From positions 2,976,001 through 3,040,000 of the forward strand of contig NZ_CP107917.1 of NCBI RefSeq assembly GCF_036014175.1: 64,000 nucleotides of DNA. Reading direction: 5' to 3'. Of this stretch, positions 9,408 to 19,135 are shown piece after piece; the stretch's first letter is position 1; the number at the start of each line of letters is the position of its first letter. The stretch is from Streptomyces sp. NBC_00443 (GTDB taxonomy: Bacteria; Actinomycetota; Actinomycetes; Streptomycetales; Streptomycetaceae). The notes beneath the pieces are model-generated. The model was not told where the DNA came from. It searched no databases and was given only the letters and a program-made list of their open reading frames with translations. The translations under genes and the position numbers were made by a program.

Positions 9408-10477
9408 GCGTGATGTTCTTCGGGGCCGACACACCCGCCGACGCTCCCGCCGACGGCCCGGCCGGCGGCGCGCCGCGGCACAGTGAGGCCTACGACGACA
9501 TCCTCACGGTCGCCCGCACCGCGGACCGGCTCGGCTTCCACGCGATCTGGACGCCCGAGCGGCACTTCCAGCAGGTGGGCCAGGTCTTTCCCAGTCCGCC
9601 GGTGCTCAGCGCGGCGCTCGCGGTGGCCACCGAGCGGATCAACATCCGGGCGGGCAGCGTGATCCTGCCGCTGCACCATCCGCTGCGGATCGCGGAGGAC
9701 TGGGCCGTCGTCGACAACCTCTCGCACGGCCGGATCGGGCTGTCCGCGGCCACGGGCTGGCACTCGACCGACTTCGTGCTGGCCCCGGACAACTACGAAG
9801 GCCGGCGCGAGCAGACCCTCCGGGACATCCCGCTGCTGCGGCGGCTGTGGGCGGGCGAGGCTGCCGAGTTCACCGACGGCACCGGCACGTCGGTCGCCGT
9901 CCTGCCGCAGCCCCGCCCCGTGCAGGAGACCTTGCCCCTGTGGCTGACCAGCTCCGGCAACCCCGCGACCTGGGAAGCCGCAGGAAGCCTGCGCACCGGG
10001 GTGCTCGGGGCGACCGTCGGGCAGAGCCGGGACGAGCTGGCCGAGAAGATCGCCCGCTATCGCGCGGCCTGCGCCGCCGCCCCCGACCAGGGCGGCACCG
10101 ACGCGCACGGCCGGGTGACGCTGATGGCGCACACGTTCGTCGGCGCGGACGACGAGGAGGCGCAGCGGCTGGCCGCCGTACCGCTGAAGCGGTATCTCCA
10201 GTCGTACGTCCGGCAGACGACCGCCAACCGCACGGCCGACAAGGCGACGGCGGAGCTCACCGAGGAACAGACGGCGCTGCTCGCCGAGTTCGCCTTCCAC
10301 CGCTACCTGACCTGGGGCAGCCTGCTCGGCTCCGCCGGGACCTGCCGGAAGATGCTCGCCGATCTGCGCGAGCTGGGCTGCGACGAGGTCGCCTGCTTCG
10401 TGGACTTCGGCCTCGGCCGCGACGAGGTGCTGGCCGGGCTGCACCGGCTGGCCGAACTCCGGGAGGACGTGGCGTGA
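9398..10477 (+). CDS. Luciferase-like flavin-dependent monooxygenase of natural-product type
   Basis: This 359-residue protein matches the LLM family that occurs in NRPS/PKS clusters (TIGR04020-like). It begins '[10 protein letters not shown]', then '[20 protein letters not shown]', '[20 protein letters not shown]', and '[16 protein letters not shown]'. The family binds reduced flavin in a TIM barrel and oxidises carrier-bound or free substrates, typically for hydroxylation or Baeyer-Villiger type chemistry. The ATG overlaps the NRPS1 end by ten bases and has AAGGAGG upstream. Sandwiched between NRPS genes, it probably acts on a thioester-bound intermediate, but the substrate is not indicated. 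Confidence 0.9.
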   Translation: MDLSVMFFGADTPADAPADGPAGGAPRHSEAYDDILTVARTADRLGFHAIWTPERHFQQVGQVFPSPPVLSAALAVATERINIRAGSVILPLHHPLRIAEDWAVVDNLSHGRIGLSAATGWHSTDFVLAPDNYEGRREQTLRDIPLLRRLWAGEAAEFTDGTGTSVAVLPQPRPVQETLPLWLTSSGNPATWEAAGSLRTGVLGATVGQSRDELAEKIARYRAACAAAPDQGGTDAHGRVTLMAHTFVGADDEEAQRLAAVPLKRYLQSYVRQTTANRTADKATAELTEEQTALLAEFAFHRYLTWGSLLGSAGTCRKMLADLRELGCDEVACFVDFGLGRDEVLAGLHRLAELREDVA

Positions 10478-10516
10478 CAGAGGATTCCGCAAGGCTCCGG
10501 GAGGACGTGGCGTGAC
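10457..10516 (+). repeat. Direct duplication of 22 bp at the monooxygenase/NRPS2 junction
   Basis: An identical 22-base segment (10457-10478 and 10495-10516), starting CTCCGGGAGG and ending GGCGTGAC, occurs twice, 38 bases apart. Each copy carries a ribosome binding site, a GTG and an overlapping TGA. The first copy supplies the LLM stop codon, the second the NRPS2 start. Between them GTG 10474 opens a 13-residue frame that ends exactly at the NRPS2 start (stop 10513-10515) and repeats the LLM C-terminus LREDVA. Confidence 0.9.
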
Positions 10517-13500
10517 GGAAACAACGGGGGCGGCCAGGGCGACCGGTGCCTCGATGGCCGAGCGGTTCGGCGCGCTCAGCGGTGAGCAGCGCGTCCGGCT
10601 GATGCGCCGGCTCGTGGAGTCCGGGCAGCTGGGGCTGATCCCGGCGGTCGTGCCACGCCGGGACGGGGACGGTCCGGTGCGGCTCAGCCCCGCGCAGGAG
10701 GACCTGTGGGTGTACGAGTCGCTGTATCCCGGCACTCCGGCGCTCAACCTGTGCAGCGCCTACCACTTCGACAGGACCGACGAGACGGCCGCGCCAGTCG
10801 ACCCGGACCGGCTGGAGTCCGCGCTCACCCTGGTCCGGTCCCAGCACGACATCCTGCGGGCGCGCATCGGCGGCGAGCCGGGCGCCCTGTACGTCACCTT
10901 CCCGCCCGAGGACCGTTTCGTCCTGGAGCGGGAGGACCTGCGCGGCACCGGCACCACCATCGGGGAGGCCTTCGAGACCTTCCGGCGCCGCTCCTTCGAC
11001 CTGGCCGGCGGACCGCTGATGCGGGCCCGCCTCGTCACCGTCGACGAGCGGCGGACCACGCTGATGCTGGGCCTGCACCACGTCATCGCCGACTGGTGGT
11101 CCTTCGACGTGCTCCAGGCCGAGTTCGCCGAAGCCCACCACACCACCGGCAGCGGAAGCGGTATGACCACGTCCCGTCCGCTCATCCAGTACGCCGACTT
11201 CGCCTCCTGGCAGGGCGAGTTGGAGGAGGCCGGCGTCTTCGCGGAGCGGCTGGACTTCTGGCGCCGCTACCTGGCGGAGCCGCCGGGCCCGCTCACCGTG
11301 CCGGGCAGCCGTAACGACACCGGCGACGAGATCGCGCAGATCCCCTTCCGCGTCGACGCCCCGACCGCCCGGGCGATCCGGGCCCTGGCCCGGGAGCGGG
11401 GGGCCTCCGTCTACGTCGTCCTGATGGCGGCCTTCGCGGTCCTCGCGCACCGCCTCACCGGCGCCGACGACATGGTGCTCGGCACCCCGACCGCCAACCG
11501 GGCCGCCAAGGGCCTGGAGCGGGTCATCGGCTACGTCATGAACGCCATCCCGACCCGCTGGCGGATCCGGCCCGGGGACTCCTTCGCCGACGTGCTGTCC
11601 CGGTTCGCCACCGACTTCCCCGAGCTGATGGCCAACGCCGACGTGCCCGTGGGCCGGATCGTGTCGACGGTCGCCCCCGACCGCAGCGCCGGGCGCTCCC
11701 CGCTGTTCCAGTGGGTGTTCATGCACCTCACCCAGCAGCGCAGCGTCGCCGCGCTGCGGGAGTTCAGCGAGCCCGAGCGGATCCACACCGGCGGCGAGCA
11801 CGACCTCGTGGGCATCGTCCGTGACGCCGACGACGGGGCGATGGACGGCAGTTTCGAGATCCGTACGGCCCTCTTCGGCGCCGACACCGTACGGCACTGG
11901 ACGGACGCCTACCTGGAGCTGCTGCGCCGCTTCACCGCCGACCCCGAGGTGCCGCTCGCCGAGGTCGGCCTGGTGCCGGAGGCCGACCGGCGCAGGCTCG
12001 CGGGCCTGGCATCCGGCGCCCCCGCCCCCGAGCCGCTGGCCCTCCCCGACCTGGTGGCCCGGCAGGCGGCCCGCACTCCCGACGCGCCCGCGCTGGAGGC
12101 CGCATCGCTGGCGCTGACCTACGCCGAACTCGTCGACCGGGTTGACCGGTTGGCCGCGGTGTTCGCCGAGCACGGTGCGGGGCCGGGGGAGGTCGTGGCT
12201 CTCGCGCTGGGGCGCACCTCGGCGATGGTTCCTGCGTTGCTGGCGGTGCAGCGGGCCGGGGCGGCGTATCTGCCGATCGACCCCGAGTATCCGGCGGAGC
12301 GGGTTTCGCTGGCGCTGGGGGATGCGGCGCCGGTGTTGTTGGTCGTGGGTGAGCGGGGGGTGCCGGTCGACACGGATGTGCCGACCTTGGCGTTGAGCGA
12401 TTCGCTGGAATTGCCAGGACAGTCTGTTGACCGTCTGCCGCGCCATCGTGGCTGGTCGCGCCCACGCGGCGGTAGCCGCCAATCGTTGACAGCCCCGCGC
12501 CCCTGGGGGGCGTTCGAACCGGCCTACGTCATACACACCTCCGGATCCACCGGCCGTCCCAAGGGCGTCCTCGTTCCGCACACCGGTGTGGCCGCCCTCG
12601 CTCAGGGGCTCGTGGACGGCATGGCGCTGACCCCGGAAAGCAGGGTCCTGCAGCTCGGGTCGCCCGCGTTCGACATCTCCGTGGCCGAGATGTGCATGGC
12701 ATTCGGCTCGGGCGGGACGCTGGTCGTGCCGCCCGAGGGGCCGCTCGCCGGGCAGGGGCTGGCCGATGTGCTGACCGGGCTGCGGATCAGCGCCGCGATG
12801 CTGCCGCCCTCGGTGCTGGCGACGGTCCCCGCCGGGGAGTACCCGCGGCTGCGGTCGCTGGCCGCGGGCGCGGAGGCGTGCCCGCCGGAGCTGGTGGCCC
12901 GCTGGGCGGTCGGCGGACGCCGGTTCCACAACGCGTACGGGCCCACCGAGTTCACCGTCGCCGCCACCGTCTCCGGCCCGCTGACCGGTGACGGCACGGC
13001 CCCGCCCATCGGCGCCCCGCTGCCGGGCACGCGGGCGTACGTGCTCGACGGGCGGCTGCGGCCGGTGCCGCCCGGCGTGAGCGGCGAGCTGTATCTGGCG
13101 GGTCCGGGGGTGGCGTACGGCTATCTGGGCCGGCCGGGGGCGACCGCCGAGCGGTTCGTCGCCGACCCGTACGGGGCGCCCGGCGCGCGCATGTACCGCA
13201 CCGGGGACCTGGCCCGGCGGCGCGACGACGGGCAGCTGGAGTATCTGGGCCGGTCCGACGACCAGGTGAAGATCCGGGGTCAGCGCATCGAACCGGGCGA
13301 GATCGCGGCCGTCGTCACCGGGCACCCCTCGGTGGAACAGGCCGTGGCGGTCGTACGCGAGGACCGGCCGGGCAGGCCGCGGCTCGTCGCGTACGTCGTC
13401 GGCGCGTCCGGCACCGAACCCGCGCCGGACGCGCTGCTGGCGTACGCCGCCGGGCGGTTGCCCGCCGCCATGGTGCCGGCCGACGTGGTGGTGCTTCAGG

Positions 13501-15263
13501 CGCTGCCGCTGGCACCCAACGGCAAGCTGGACCGGGCGGCGCTGCCCGTGCCGGGGACGCGTCCCGGCGGTGCCGGTCGGGCGCCGGAGGGGGTCCGCGA
13601 AGTCACCCTGTGCGCCCTGTTCGAGGAGGTGCTCGGCGTCGAACGGGTCGGTGCCGACGACGACTTCTTCCGGCTCGGCGGCGACAGCATCATGGCGATC
13701 CAGCTTGCGGGGCGCGCTTCGGGGGCGGGGCTCGGCATCACCCCGCGTGAGGTCTTCACGGCCCGTACGCCTGCCGCACTCGCACTGACGGCGCGGGCGG
13801 TGACGGACCGCAGCACGGAATCGGGACCGGATTCCGGTACCGGGCGCTTCCCGCTCACGCCGGTCATGCGCTGGTGGCGTGAGCAGGGCGGCGGGGACGC
13901 GGCGGCGTTCACGCAGTCGATGGTGTTCCCGGTGCCGCGGGACGTGACCCCGGAGCGGGTCGAGGCGGCGGTGCGCGGGCTGGTCGAGCGGCACGGTGTG
14001 CTGCGGATGCGGCTCGTGGACGGGGAGTTGGAGGTTCCCGAGGACGTTCCCGGGGTGGCCGTCGACCGTGTCGAGGTGCCCGTCGGAGCCGATCCGCGGG
14101 AACGGGCCGAGGAGTTGGCGGCGTCGGTACGGCTCGACCCGGAGAAGGGCGAGATGCTGCGAGCGACCTGGCTGGACGCCCCAGCAGCCGGGCAGTCGGG
14201 CCTGCTCCTTCTGACCGTGCACCATCTGGCGGTGGACGGGGTGTCCTGGCGGCTGCTGGGTCCCGAACTGGCCGCCGGGCTGGCCGGGGAGCCGCTGCCT
14301 CGGAGCACGGGTACCTCCTTCGCGCGCTGGGCACGGCTGCTGGCGCAGGAGGCGGTGCGGCCCGAGCTTGCCGACGTGGAGTGCGCCTGGTGGGAGCGGA
14401 TGCTGACCGGCCCGGACGCGCGGATCGCGGGCGGGCGGGGTGTCGGCGCACGCCGTGCCGTGCTCACCGTCGAGCTGACACCCGAGGTCACCGAGGCGGC
14501 CCTGTCCGAGGTGACCGCGGCCTTCCACTGCGGCCCGGACGCCGTACTGCTGACGGCGCTGGCCGCGGCCGCGGTGCGGCGACGGGGCGAGGGCTCCGGC
14601 CTGCTGGTCCACCTGGAGGGCCACGGCCGCGAGGGGCTCTCCACGCCGGCCGACATCTCTCGTACGGTCGGCTGGTTCACCACCCAGTACCCGGTCCGGG
14701 TGGACGCGGGGACCGCGCTCGGCCCGGACTTCTGGCAGCCCGCGCAGGACGCGGCCGGAGAGGCGCTCAAGCAGATCAAGGAGCAGGTGCGCGCGGTCCC
14801 CTCGGGTGGCCTCGGCTGGGGTCTGCTGCGCCACCTCAACCCGGACACGGCCCCGAAGCTGGCCGCCCTGCCCGTCCCCGACCTGCGCTTCAACTACCTG
14901 GGCCGGTTCTCCGGCAGCGACACGGCCGACGGCGAGCTGCTCGGCATGGCCGCGGAGGCGCTGCCGCTCGGGCACGCGGTGGAAGTGGACGCGCTGGTCC
15001 TGGAGCAGGGCGCCGGGCGGCTGTGTCTGAGCGCCGGGTTCTCGTACGCGCGCGGCGAACTCGGCGAGGACGAGGTCCTGGAGCTGGCCCGGCTGTGGTG
15101 CGAGGCCATCGAGGTGCTGGTCGAGCACACCCGCCGGGACGGCACGGGCGGCCACACCAGCTCCGACTTCCCGCTCGTCGACCTGTCTTCCGGTCAACTC
15201 GCTCTGCTGGAGGATGACTTGGAATTCGAGCCGGCCGACGAGGACAGCGAGGGGGACGACTGA
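10512..15263 (+). CDS. NRPS2: C-A-T-E module (incorporates and epimerises one residue)
   Basis: This is a 1583-residue protein. The C domain (about 55-500) has an altered core, HHVIADWW (H189, H190, D194), instead of HHxxxDGW. The A domain spans about 510-1020 with '[12 protein letters not shown]', 'FDISVAEM' (D721) and 'NGKLDRAAL' (K1005). T carries S1059 in 'LGGDSIM', the D-S form typical before E domains. The E domain (about 1090-1560) has HHLAVDG (H1237) and 'FNYLGRF'. An acidic tail may dock the next protein. Pocket residues by eye are D-I-A-S-A-G-A-V-A-K, unassigned. Residues 646-668, between the A2 and A3 motifs, derive from an inserted repeat. The stop overlaps NRPS3 by one base (TGATG). 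Confidence 0.95.
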   Translation: MTETTGAARATGASMAERFGALSGEQRVRLMRRLVESGQLGLIPAVVPRRDGDGPVRLSPAQEDLWVYESLYPGTPALNLCSAYHFDRTDETAAPVDPDRLESALTLVRSQHDILRARIGGEPGALYVTFPPEDRFVLEREDLRGTGTTIGEAFETFRRRSFDLAGGPLMRARLVTVDERRTTLMLGLHHVIADWWSFDVLQAEFAEAHHTTGSGSGMTTSRPLIQYADFASWQGELEEAGVFAERLDFWRRYLAEPPGPLTVPGSRNDTGDEIAQIPFRVDAPTARAIRALARERGASVYVVLMAAFAVLAHRLTGADDMVLGTPTANRAAKGLERVIGYVMNAIPTRWRIRPGDSFADVLSRFATDFPELMANADVPVGRIVSTVAPDRSAGRSPLFQWVFMHLTQQRSVAALREFSEPERIHTGGEHDLVGIVRDADDGAMDGSFEIRTALFGADTVRHWTDAYLELLRRFTADPEVPLAEVGLVPEADRRRLAGLASGAPAPEPLALPDLVARQAARTPDAPALEAASLALTYAELVDRVDRLAAVFAEHGAGPGEVVALALGRTSAMVPALLAVQRAGAAYLPIDPEYPAERVSLALGDAAPVLLVVGERGVPVDTDVPTLALSDSLELPGQSVDRLPRHRGWSRPRGGSRQSLTAPRPWGAFEPAYVIHTSGSTGRPKGVLVPHTGVAALAQGLVDGMALTPESRVLQLGSPAFDISVAEMCMAFGSGGTLVVPPEGPLAGQGLADVLTGLRISAAMLPPSVLATVPAGEYPRLRSLAAGAEACPPELVARWAVGGRRFHNAYGPTEFTVAATVSGPLTGDGTAPPIGAPLPGTRAYVLDGRLRPVPPGVSGELYLAGPGVAYGYLGRPGATAERFVADPYGAPGARMYRTGDLARRRDDGQLEYLGRSDDQVKIRGQRIEPGEIAAVVTGHPSVEQAVAVVREDRPGRPRLVAYVVGASGTEPAPDALLAYAAGRLPAAMVPADVVVLQALPLAPNGKLDRAALPVPGTRPGGAGRAPEGVREVTLCALFEEVLGVERVGADDDFFRLGGDSIMAIQLAGRASGAGLGITPREVFTARTPAALALTARAVTDRSTESGPDSGTGRFPLTPVMRWWREQGGGDAAAFTQSMVFPVPRDVTPERVEAAVRGLVERHGVLRMRLVDGELEVPEDVPGVAVDRVEVPVGADPRERAEELAASVRLDPEKGEMLRATWLDAPAAGQSGLLLLTVHHLAVDGVSWRLLGPELAAGLAGEPLPRSTGTSFARWARLLAQEAVRPELADVECAWWERMLTGPDARIAGGRGVGARRAVLTVELTPEVTEAALSEVTAAFHCGPDAVLLTALAAAAVRRRGEGSGLLVHLEGHGREGLSTPADISRTVGWFTTQYPVRVDAGTALGPDFWQPAQDAAGEALKQIKEQVRAVPSGGLGWGLLRHLNPDTAPKLAALPVPDLRFNYLGRFSGSDTADGELLGMAAEALPLGHAVEVDALVLEQGAGRLCLSAGFSYARGELGEDEVLELARLWCEAIEVLVEHTRRDGTGGHTSSDFPLVDLSSGQLALLEDDLEFEPADEDSEGDD
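12448..12514 (+). repeat. 67-bp dispersed repeat inserted in frame in the NRPS2 A domain (copy 1)
   Basis: This segment is 61/67 identical to the reverse complement of 20504-20570 in NRPS4. It encodes the odd Arg/Gly/Pro-rich stretch '[20 protein letters not shown]', which has no counterpart in normal A domains at this position. The sequence resembles, from memory, a GC-rich repeat frequent in intergenic regions of Streptomyces genomes. The reading frame is kept. Confidence 0.85.
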
Positions 15264-18200
15264 TGGGCGGCCGTATCGCGGACGTGCTGCCGCTTTCCCC
15301 CGCTCAGGAGGGGCTGCTCTTCCATGCTCTGCGTGATCCGGAGGGCCCCGACCCGTATCTGGTGCAGGCCCGGTTCCGGATCGCCCCCGGTGTGACGGCC
15401 GAGGCGGTGCGGGCCGGGGTGGCCGGGCTGCTGGAGCGGTACCCGAATCTGCGGGCGTGCTTCAGGCACGAGCACGTCGACCGGCCGGTACAGGTGATCC
15501 CGCGTGCGGTGAAGCTGCCCTGGACGGAGACCGACCGCACCGGGCGCACACCGGACGAGACGGAGGCGGAGCTTGCCCGTCTCATGGCCGAGGACCGGCG
15601 CCGCCGCTTCGATCCGGCCCGGCCGCCGTTGGTACGGGCCACCCTGGTGCGGCACGACGAGGGTGCCGATCTGCTGCTGACCTTCCACCACATCCTGCTG
15701 GACGGCTGGTCGCTGCCGTTGCTCGCGCAGGATCTGCAGGCGCTGGCGGCGGGTACCGGGGCGCTCTCACCCGCCGCCCCCTTCAAGCAGTACCTGGTCT
15801 GGCTGAACGGTCAGGACCAGATCCGCGCGGAGGCGGCCTGGCGCGAGGCGCTGGGCGGGCTCACGCGACCGGCGCTGCTGTCGCCGCAGGGACCCGACGG
15901 CCCCGAGGAGACGGTCGACATCGAGCTGACACCCGAGCTGACGGCGGCCGTCACCCGGCGTGCCGCGGACGCCGGCGTCACCGTCAACACCGTCGCGCAG
16001 ACCGCCTGGGCCCTGGTGCTGGCCCGGATGACCGGCGCCGAGGACCTGGTGTTCGGCGCGGTCGTCTCCGGTCGGCCGCACGATCTGCCCGGTGTCGAGC
16101 GGATGGTGGGGCTGTTCATCAACACCCTGCCCGTGCGGATCGGGCTGCGCCCCGGCGAGGACGTCGACGAGCTGCTGGCCCGCGTCCAGGACGAGCAGTT
16201 GCGGCTGGCGCCGTATCACCACGTACGGCTCTCGGAGGTGCAGCGGGCGGCCGGGGCGGGCGAACTCTTCGACACGGTACTGGCGTTCGAGAACTTCCCG
16301 CGCACCGAAGGGCCCGCCCCGGCCGTCGAGCTGGTCGAGACACGGGACGCGACGCACTACCCGGTGACCATCGCCGTCGTCGCCGGCGAACGGATGCTGC
16401 TGCGGGTCAGCTGCCGCCGGGGCATCCCGGCGCCCACGATCGGCGCCCGCCTGGCGCACGCCCTGGAGGCGCTGGCCTCCGCTCACGGGACGCCGGCCGA
16501 CCGGCTCGACGTCCTCCCGCCGCAGGAGCGTCGGCAGCTGCTCGCCCTCTCCGACGGGCCGGTGCGTACGGTGCCCGCGACACTGAGCATCCCCGGGCGC
16601 TTCGCCGAGCAGGTGGCCCGTACGCCCGACGCGCCCGCCGTCGAGTCCGACGGCGAGGTGCTGACGTACGGCGGTCTCGACACGGCGTCCGACGCGCTGA
16701 CGGGCCGGCTCCGGGAGGCGGGGGTACGGTCCGGCGACACGGTGGCGCTGCCGCTGGCCCGGTCCGTGTCCATGGTCGTCGCGCAACTGGCGGTGCTGAA
16801 GGCGGGAGCGTGCTGTCTGCCGCTGGATCCGGGGACTCCGGCGGGGCGGTTGGCGGCGCTCGTGGAGGCGGCGGGGGCACGCGTGGCGATGGTGGCGACC
16901 GAGGTGAACCTGCCGGATGGCGTACGGGTGTTGGACCTTGGCGAACCCGATGCCACCGCGCACCCGCCGACGACGCCCGTACACCCGGAATCTCCGGCCT
17001 GTGTGATGTACACCTCCGGCTCGACGGGCGAACCGAAGGGCATCGTCACCCCGCACCGAGCCGTCGTCGAACTCGCCGCCGACTCCCGCTTCACGGACGG
17101 CGCTCACGAGCGTGTGCTCCTGCACAGCCCGCACACCTTCGACGCCGCGACCTACGAGACGTGGGTGCCCCTGCTGAACGGCGGCACCGTGGTGGTCGCC
17201 CCGTCCGGCCCGGTCACCCCCGACGTACTCAAGAGGCTGCTGCCCGAAGCGCGCGTCACGGCCGTGTGGCTCACCGCCGAACTCCTGCGCACCGTCGCCG
17301 AGATCGCGCCCGAGGTGCTCGGCAGTGTGCGGGAGGTGTGGGCGGGCGGGGACGTCCTCGCGCCCGAGGCGGTGCGCCGGGTGCGCGAGCTCTGCCCGGG
17401 CACTCGGGTCGTCAACGGCTACGGCCCCACCGAGACCACGGTGTTCGCCACGGCCCACGGCGTGACCGGTGACGTCGGCGCGGCCGTGCCGATCGGCCGG
17501 CCCCTCGACAACACCCGCGCCCACGCCCTGGACCGCCTCCTGCGCCCGGTACCGGTGGGAGCGGTCGGCGAACTGTACGTCGCCGGCACCGGGCTCGCCC
17601 ATGGATACCTGAACCGCCCCGGCCGGACCGCCGAGCGCTTCGTCGCCGACCCGTACGGCCCGCCCGGCGCCCGGATGTACCGCACGGGCGATCTGGTGCG
17701 CCGGCTCCCGGGCGGTGACCTGGAGTTCATGGGCCGCGGCGACGACCAGGTCAAGGTGCGCGGCTTCCGGATCGAACCCGGCGAGGTGGAGGCCGCCCTT
17801 GCCGCCTGCCCGGGCGTGGAGCGGGCCGTGGTCGCCGCGCGGCCCGGGCCGGACGGCGGCAAGAGGCTGGTCGCGTACGTCGTGGGCGGCGACCTGGATC
17901 TCGTACGGGAGCACGCGGCGCGCACGCTGCCCGCGCATCTGCTGCCGTCGGCGTGGGCCCGCCTGGACGCCGTACCCCTGACCGCGCACGGCAAGGTGGA
18001 CCGGGCCGCGCTGCCCGAGCCCGAGCCGGAGGGCGGCCGTCGGGACAGTGGGATGCGGATCGCCCGGCCGGGGCGCGAGCAGCGGTTGTGCGCGCTGTTC
18101 GCGCAGGTGCTGGGCGTCGACGGGCTCGGCCCCGACGCCGACTTCTTCGCGCACGGCGGCCACTCGCTGCTGGCCCTGCGCCTGACCGCGCGGATCCAGG

Positions 18201-19135
18201 CGGAGCTGGGCACCCGGGTGCCACCGGCCGTGCTGTTCGAGGCACCCACACCCGCCGCACTCGCCGCCCGCCTGGCGACAGGGCAGGCGCAGGACCGGGA
18301 CGACGAGGACGCCTACGCCCCGCTGCTCACCCTGCGCCGCGAGGGAGACCTGCCCCCGCTGTTCTGTCTGCACCCGGGGCTGGGGCTCGGCTGGGCGTAC
18401 GCGGCGCTGCTGCCGCACCTCGCGCCCGGGCGGCCGGTGCACGCGTTGCAGACGCCGGTGCTGCACGGCGAGCAACTGCCGACGACGATGTCCGAGTTGG
18501 CCGAGAACTACCTGTCGCGCATCAGGGCGGTGCGACCGCACGGGCCGTATCTGCTGCTCGGCCGGTCCTTCGGCGGGCCCGTCGCCCATGAGCTGGCGGT
18601 GCGGCTGCGCGCGGCCGGCGAGGAGGTCGAGCTCGTCGCCGTGCTGGACGCGATGCCGAAGCCGCCCGAGGTGGCACGCGTACCGCTGGACCCGGCGATC
18701 GTTCAGCAGGCCGCGCTGGGCAGCCTGCTGCGCAACGCGCTGCCCGGGGTCGCGGCCGGGCCGGGACCGCTGGAGCGGGCCGAGGTCGTCGCACGCGTCC
18801 ACGCGCACAGCGCCCTGCTCGCCGACCTGGACGAACGGCGCCTCGACACCCTGGTGGCCGCCATGGAGCGGTTCATCGAGCTGGCCCGCGCCTGGCAGCC
18901 GTCGCCGTACGACGGCCGCGTGACCCTCTTCTCGGCCACCCGCTCGGCGGAGGCCACGACCGAGGAGAAGTACGCGGCGTGGCAGGCCTGCTCGGCTGGG
19001 GTGGACGTACACGAACTGGACTGTGAGCACAGCGATGTGCTCACGGCGGGGCCGGTCGGCGAGATCGCCACGGCCGTGGAGAACGTACTGGCAAGGAACC
19101 GCACGGGGGACGGAGCACAGGCAGATGGACGCTGA
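15263..19135 (+). CDS. NRPS3: C-A-T-TE, chain-terminating module
   Basis: This is a 1290-residue protein. The C domain begins '[17 protein letters not shown]', the signature of C domains accepting a D-residue, with HHILLDG (H142, H143, D147). That fits an upstream E domain in NRPS2. The A domain (about 440-925) has '[11 protein letters not shown]', 'FDAATYETW' (D627) and K911. T has S968 in 'HGGHSL'. The type I thioesterase (about 1015-1280) has GRSFG with S1102 and the histidine in 'CEHSDVL' (H1256), so hydrolysis or cyclisation takes place here. Pocket residues by eye are D-A-Y-E-W-G-G-V-F-K, unassigned. The TE is on the third of four NRPS genes, so function does not follow gene order. Confidence 0.95.
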   Translation: MGGRIADVLPLSPAQEGLLFHALRDPEGPDPYLVQARFRIAPGVTAEAVRAGVAGLLERYPNLRACFRHEHVDRPVQVIPRAVKLPWTETDRTGRTPDETEAELARLMAEDRRRRFDPARPPLVRATLVRHDEGADLLLTFHHILLDGWSLPLLAQDLQALAAGTGALSPAAPFKQYLVWLNGQDQIRAEAAWREALGGLTRPALLSPQGPDGPEETVDIELTPELTAAVTRRAADAGVTVNTVAQTAWALVLARMTGAEDLVFGAVVSGRPHDLPGVERMVGLFINTLPVRIGLRPGEDVDELLARVQDEQLRLAPYHHVRLSEVQRAAGAGELFDTVLAFENFPRTEGPAPAVELVETRDATHYPVTIAVVAGERMLLRVSCRRGIPAPTIGARLAHALEALASAHGTPADRLDVLPPQERRQLLALSDGPVRTVPATLSIPGRFAEQVARTPDAPAVESDGEVLTYGGLDTASDALTGRLREAGVRSGDTVALPLARSVSMVVAQLAVLKAGACCLPLDPGTPAGRLAALVEAAGARVAMVATEVNLPDGVRVLDLGEPDATAHPPTTPVHPESPACVMYTSGSTGEPKGIVTPHRAVVELAADSRFTDGAHERVLLHSPHTFDAATYETWVPLLNGGTVVVAPSGPVTPDVLKRLLPEARVTAVWLTAELLRTVAEIAPEVLGSVREVWAGGDVLAPEAVRRVRELCPGTRVVNGYGPTETTVFATAHGVTGDVGAAVPIGRPLDNTRAHALDRLLRPVPVGAVGELYVAGTGLAHGYLNRPGRTAERFVADPYGPPGARMYRTGDLVRRLPGGDLEFMGRGDDQVKVRGFRIEPGEVEAALAACPGVERAVVAARPGPDGGKRLVAYVVGGDLDLVREHAARTLPAHLLPSAWARLDAVPLTAHGKVDRAALPEPEPEGGRRDSGMRIARPGREQRLCALFAQVLGVDGLGPDADFFAHGGHSLLALRLTARIQAELGTRVPPAVLFEAPTPAALAARLATGQAQDRDDEDAYAPLLTLRREGDLPPLFCLHPGLGLGWAYAALLPHLAPGRPVHALQTPVLHGEQLPTTMSELAENYLSRIRAVRPHGPYLLLGRSFGGPVAHELAVRLRAAGEEVELVAVLDAMPKPPEVARVPLDPAIVQQAALGSLLRNALPGVAAGPGPLERAEVVARVHAHSALLADLDERRLDTLVAAMERFIELARAWQPSPYDGRVTLFSATRSAEATTEEKYAAWQACSAGVDVHELDCEHSDVLTAGPVGEIATAVENVLARNRTGDGAQADGR

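Noticed and set aside
10257..15197. A 1646-codon open frame on the reverse strand opposite NRPS2, and similar long ones opposite other large genes (for example 55782-59765 opposite kgd)
   Set aside because: They are shadows of strong GC bias at third positions. The translations are Arg/Gly/Ala/His-rich without domains, while the opposite strands encode clear NRPS and Kgd domains.
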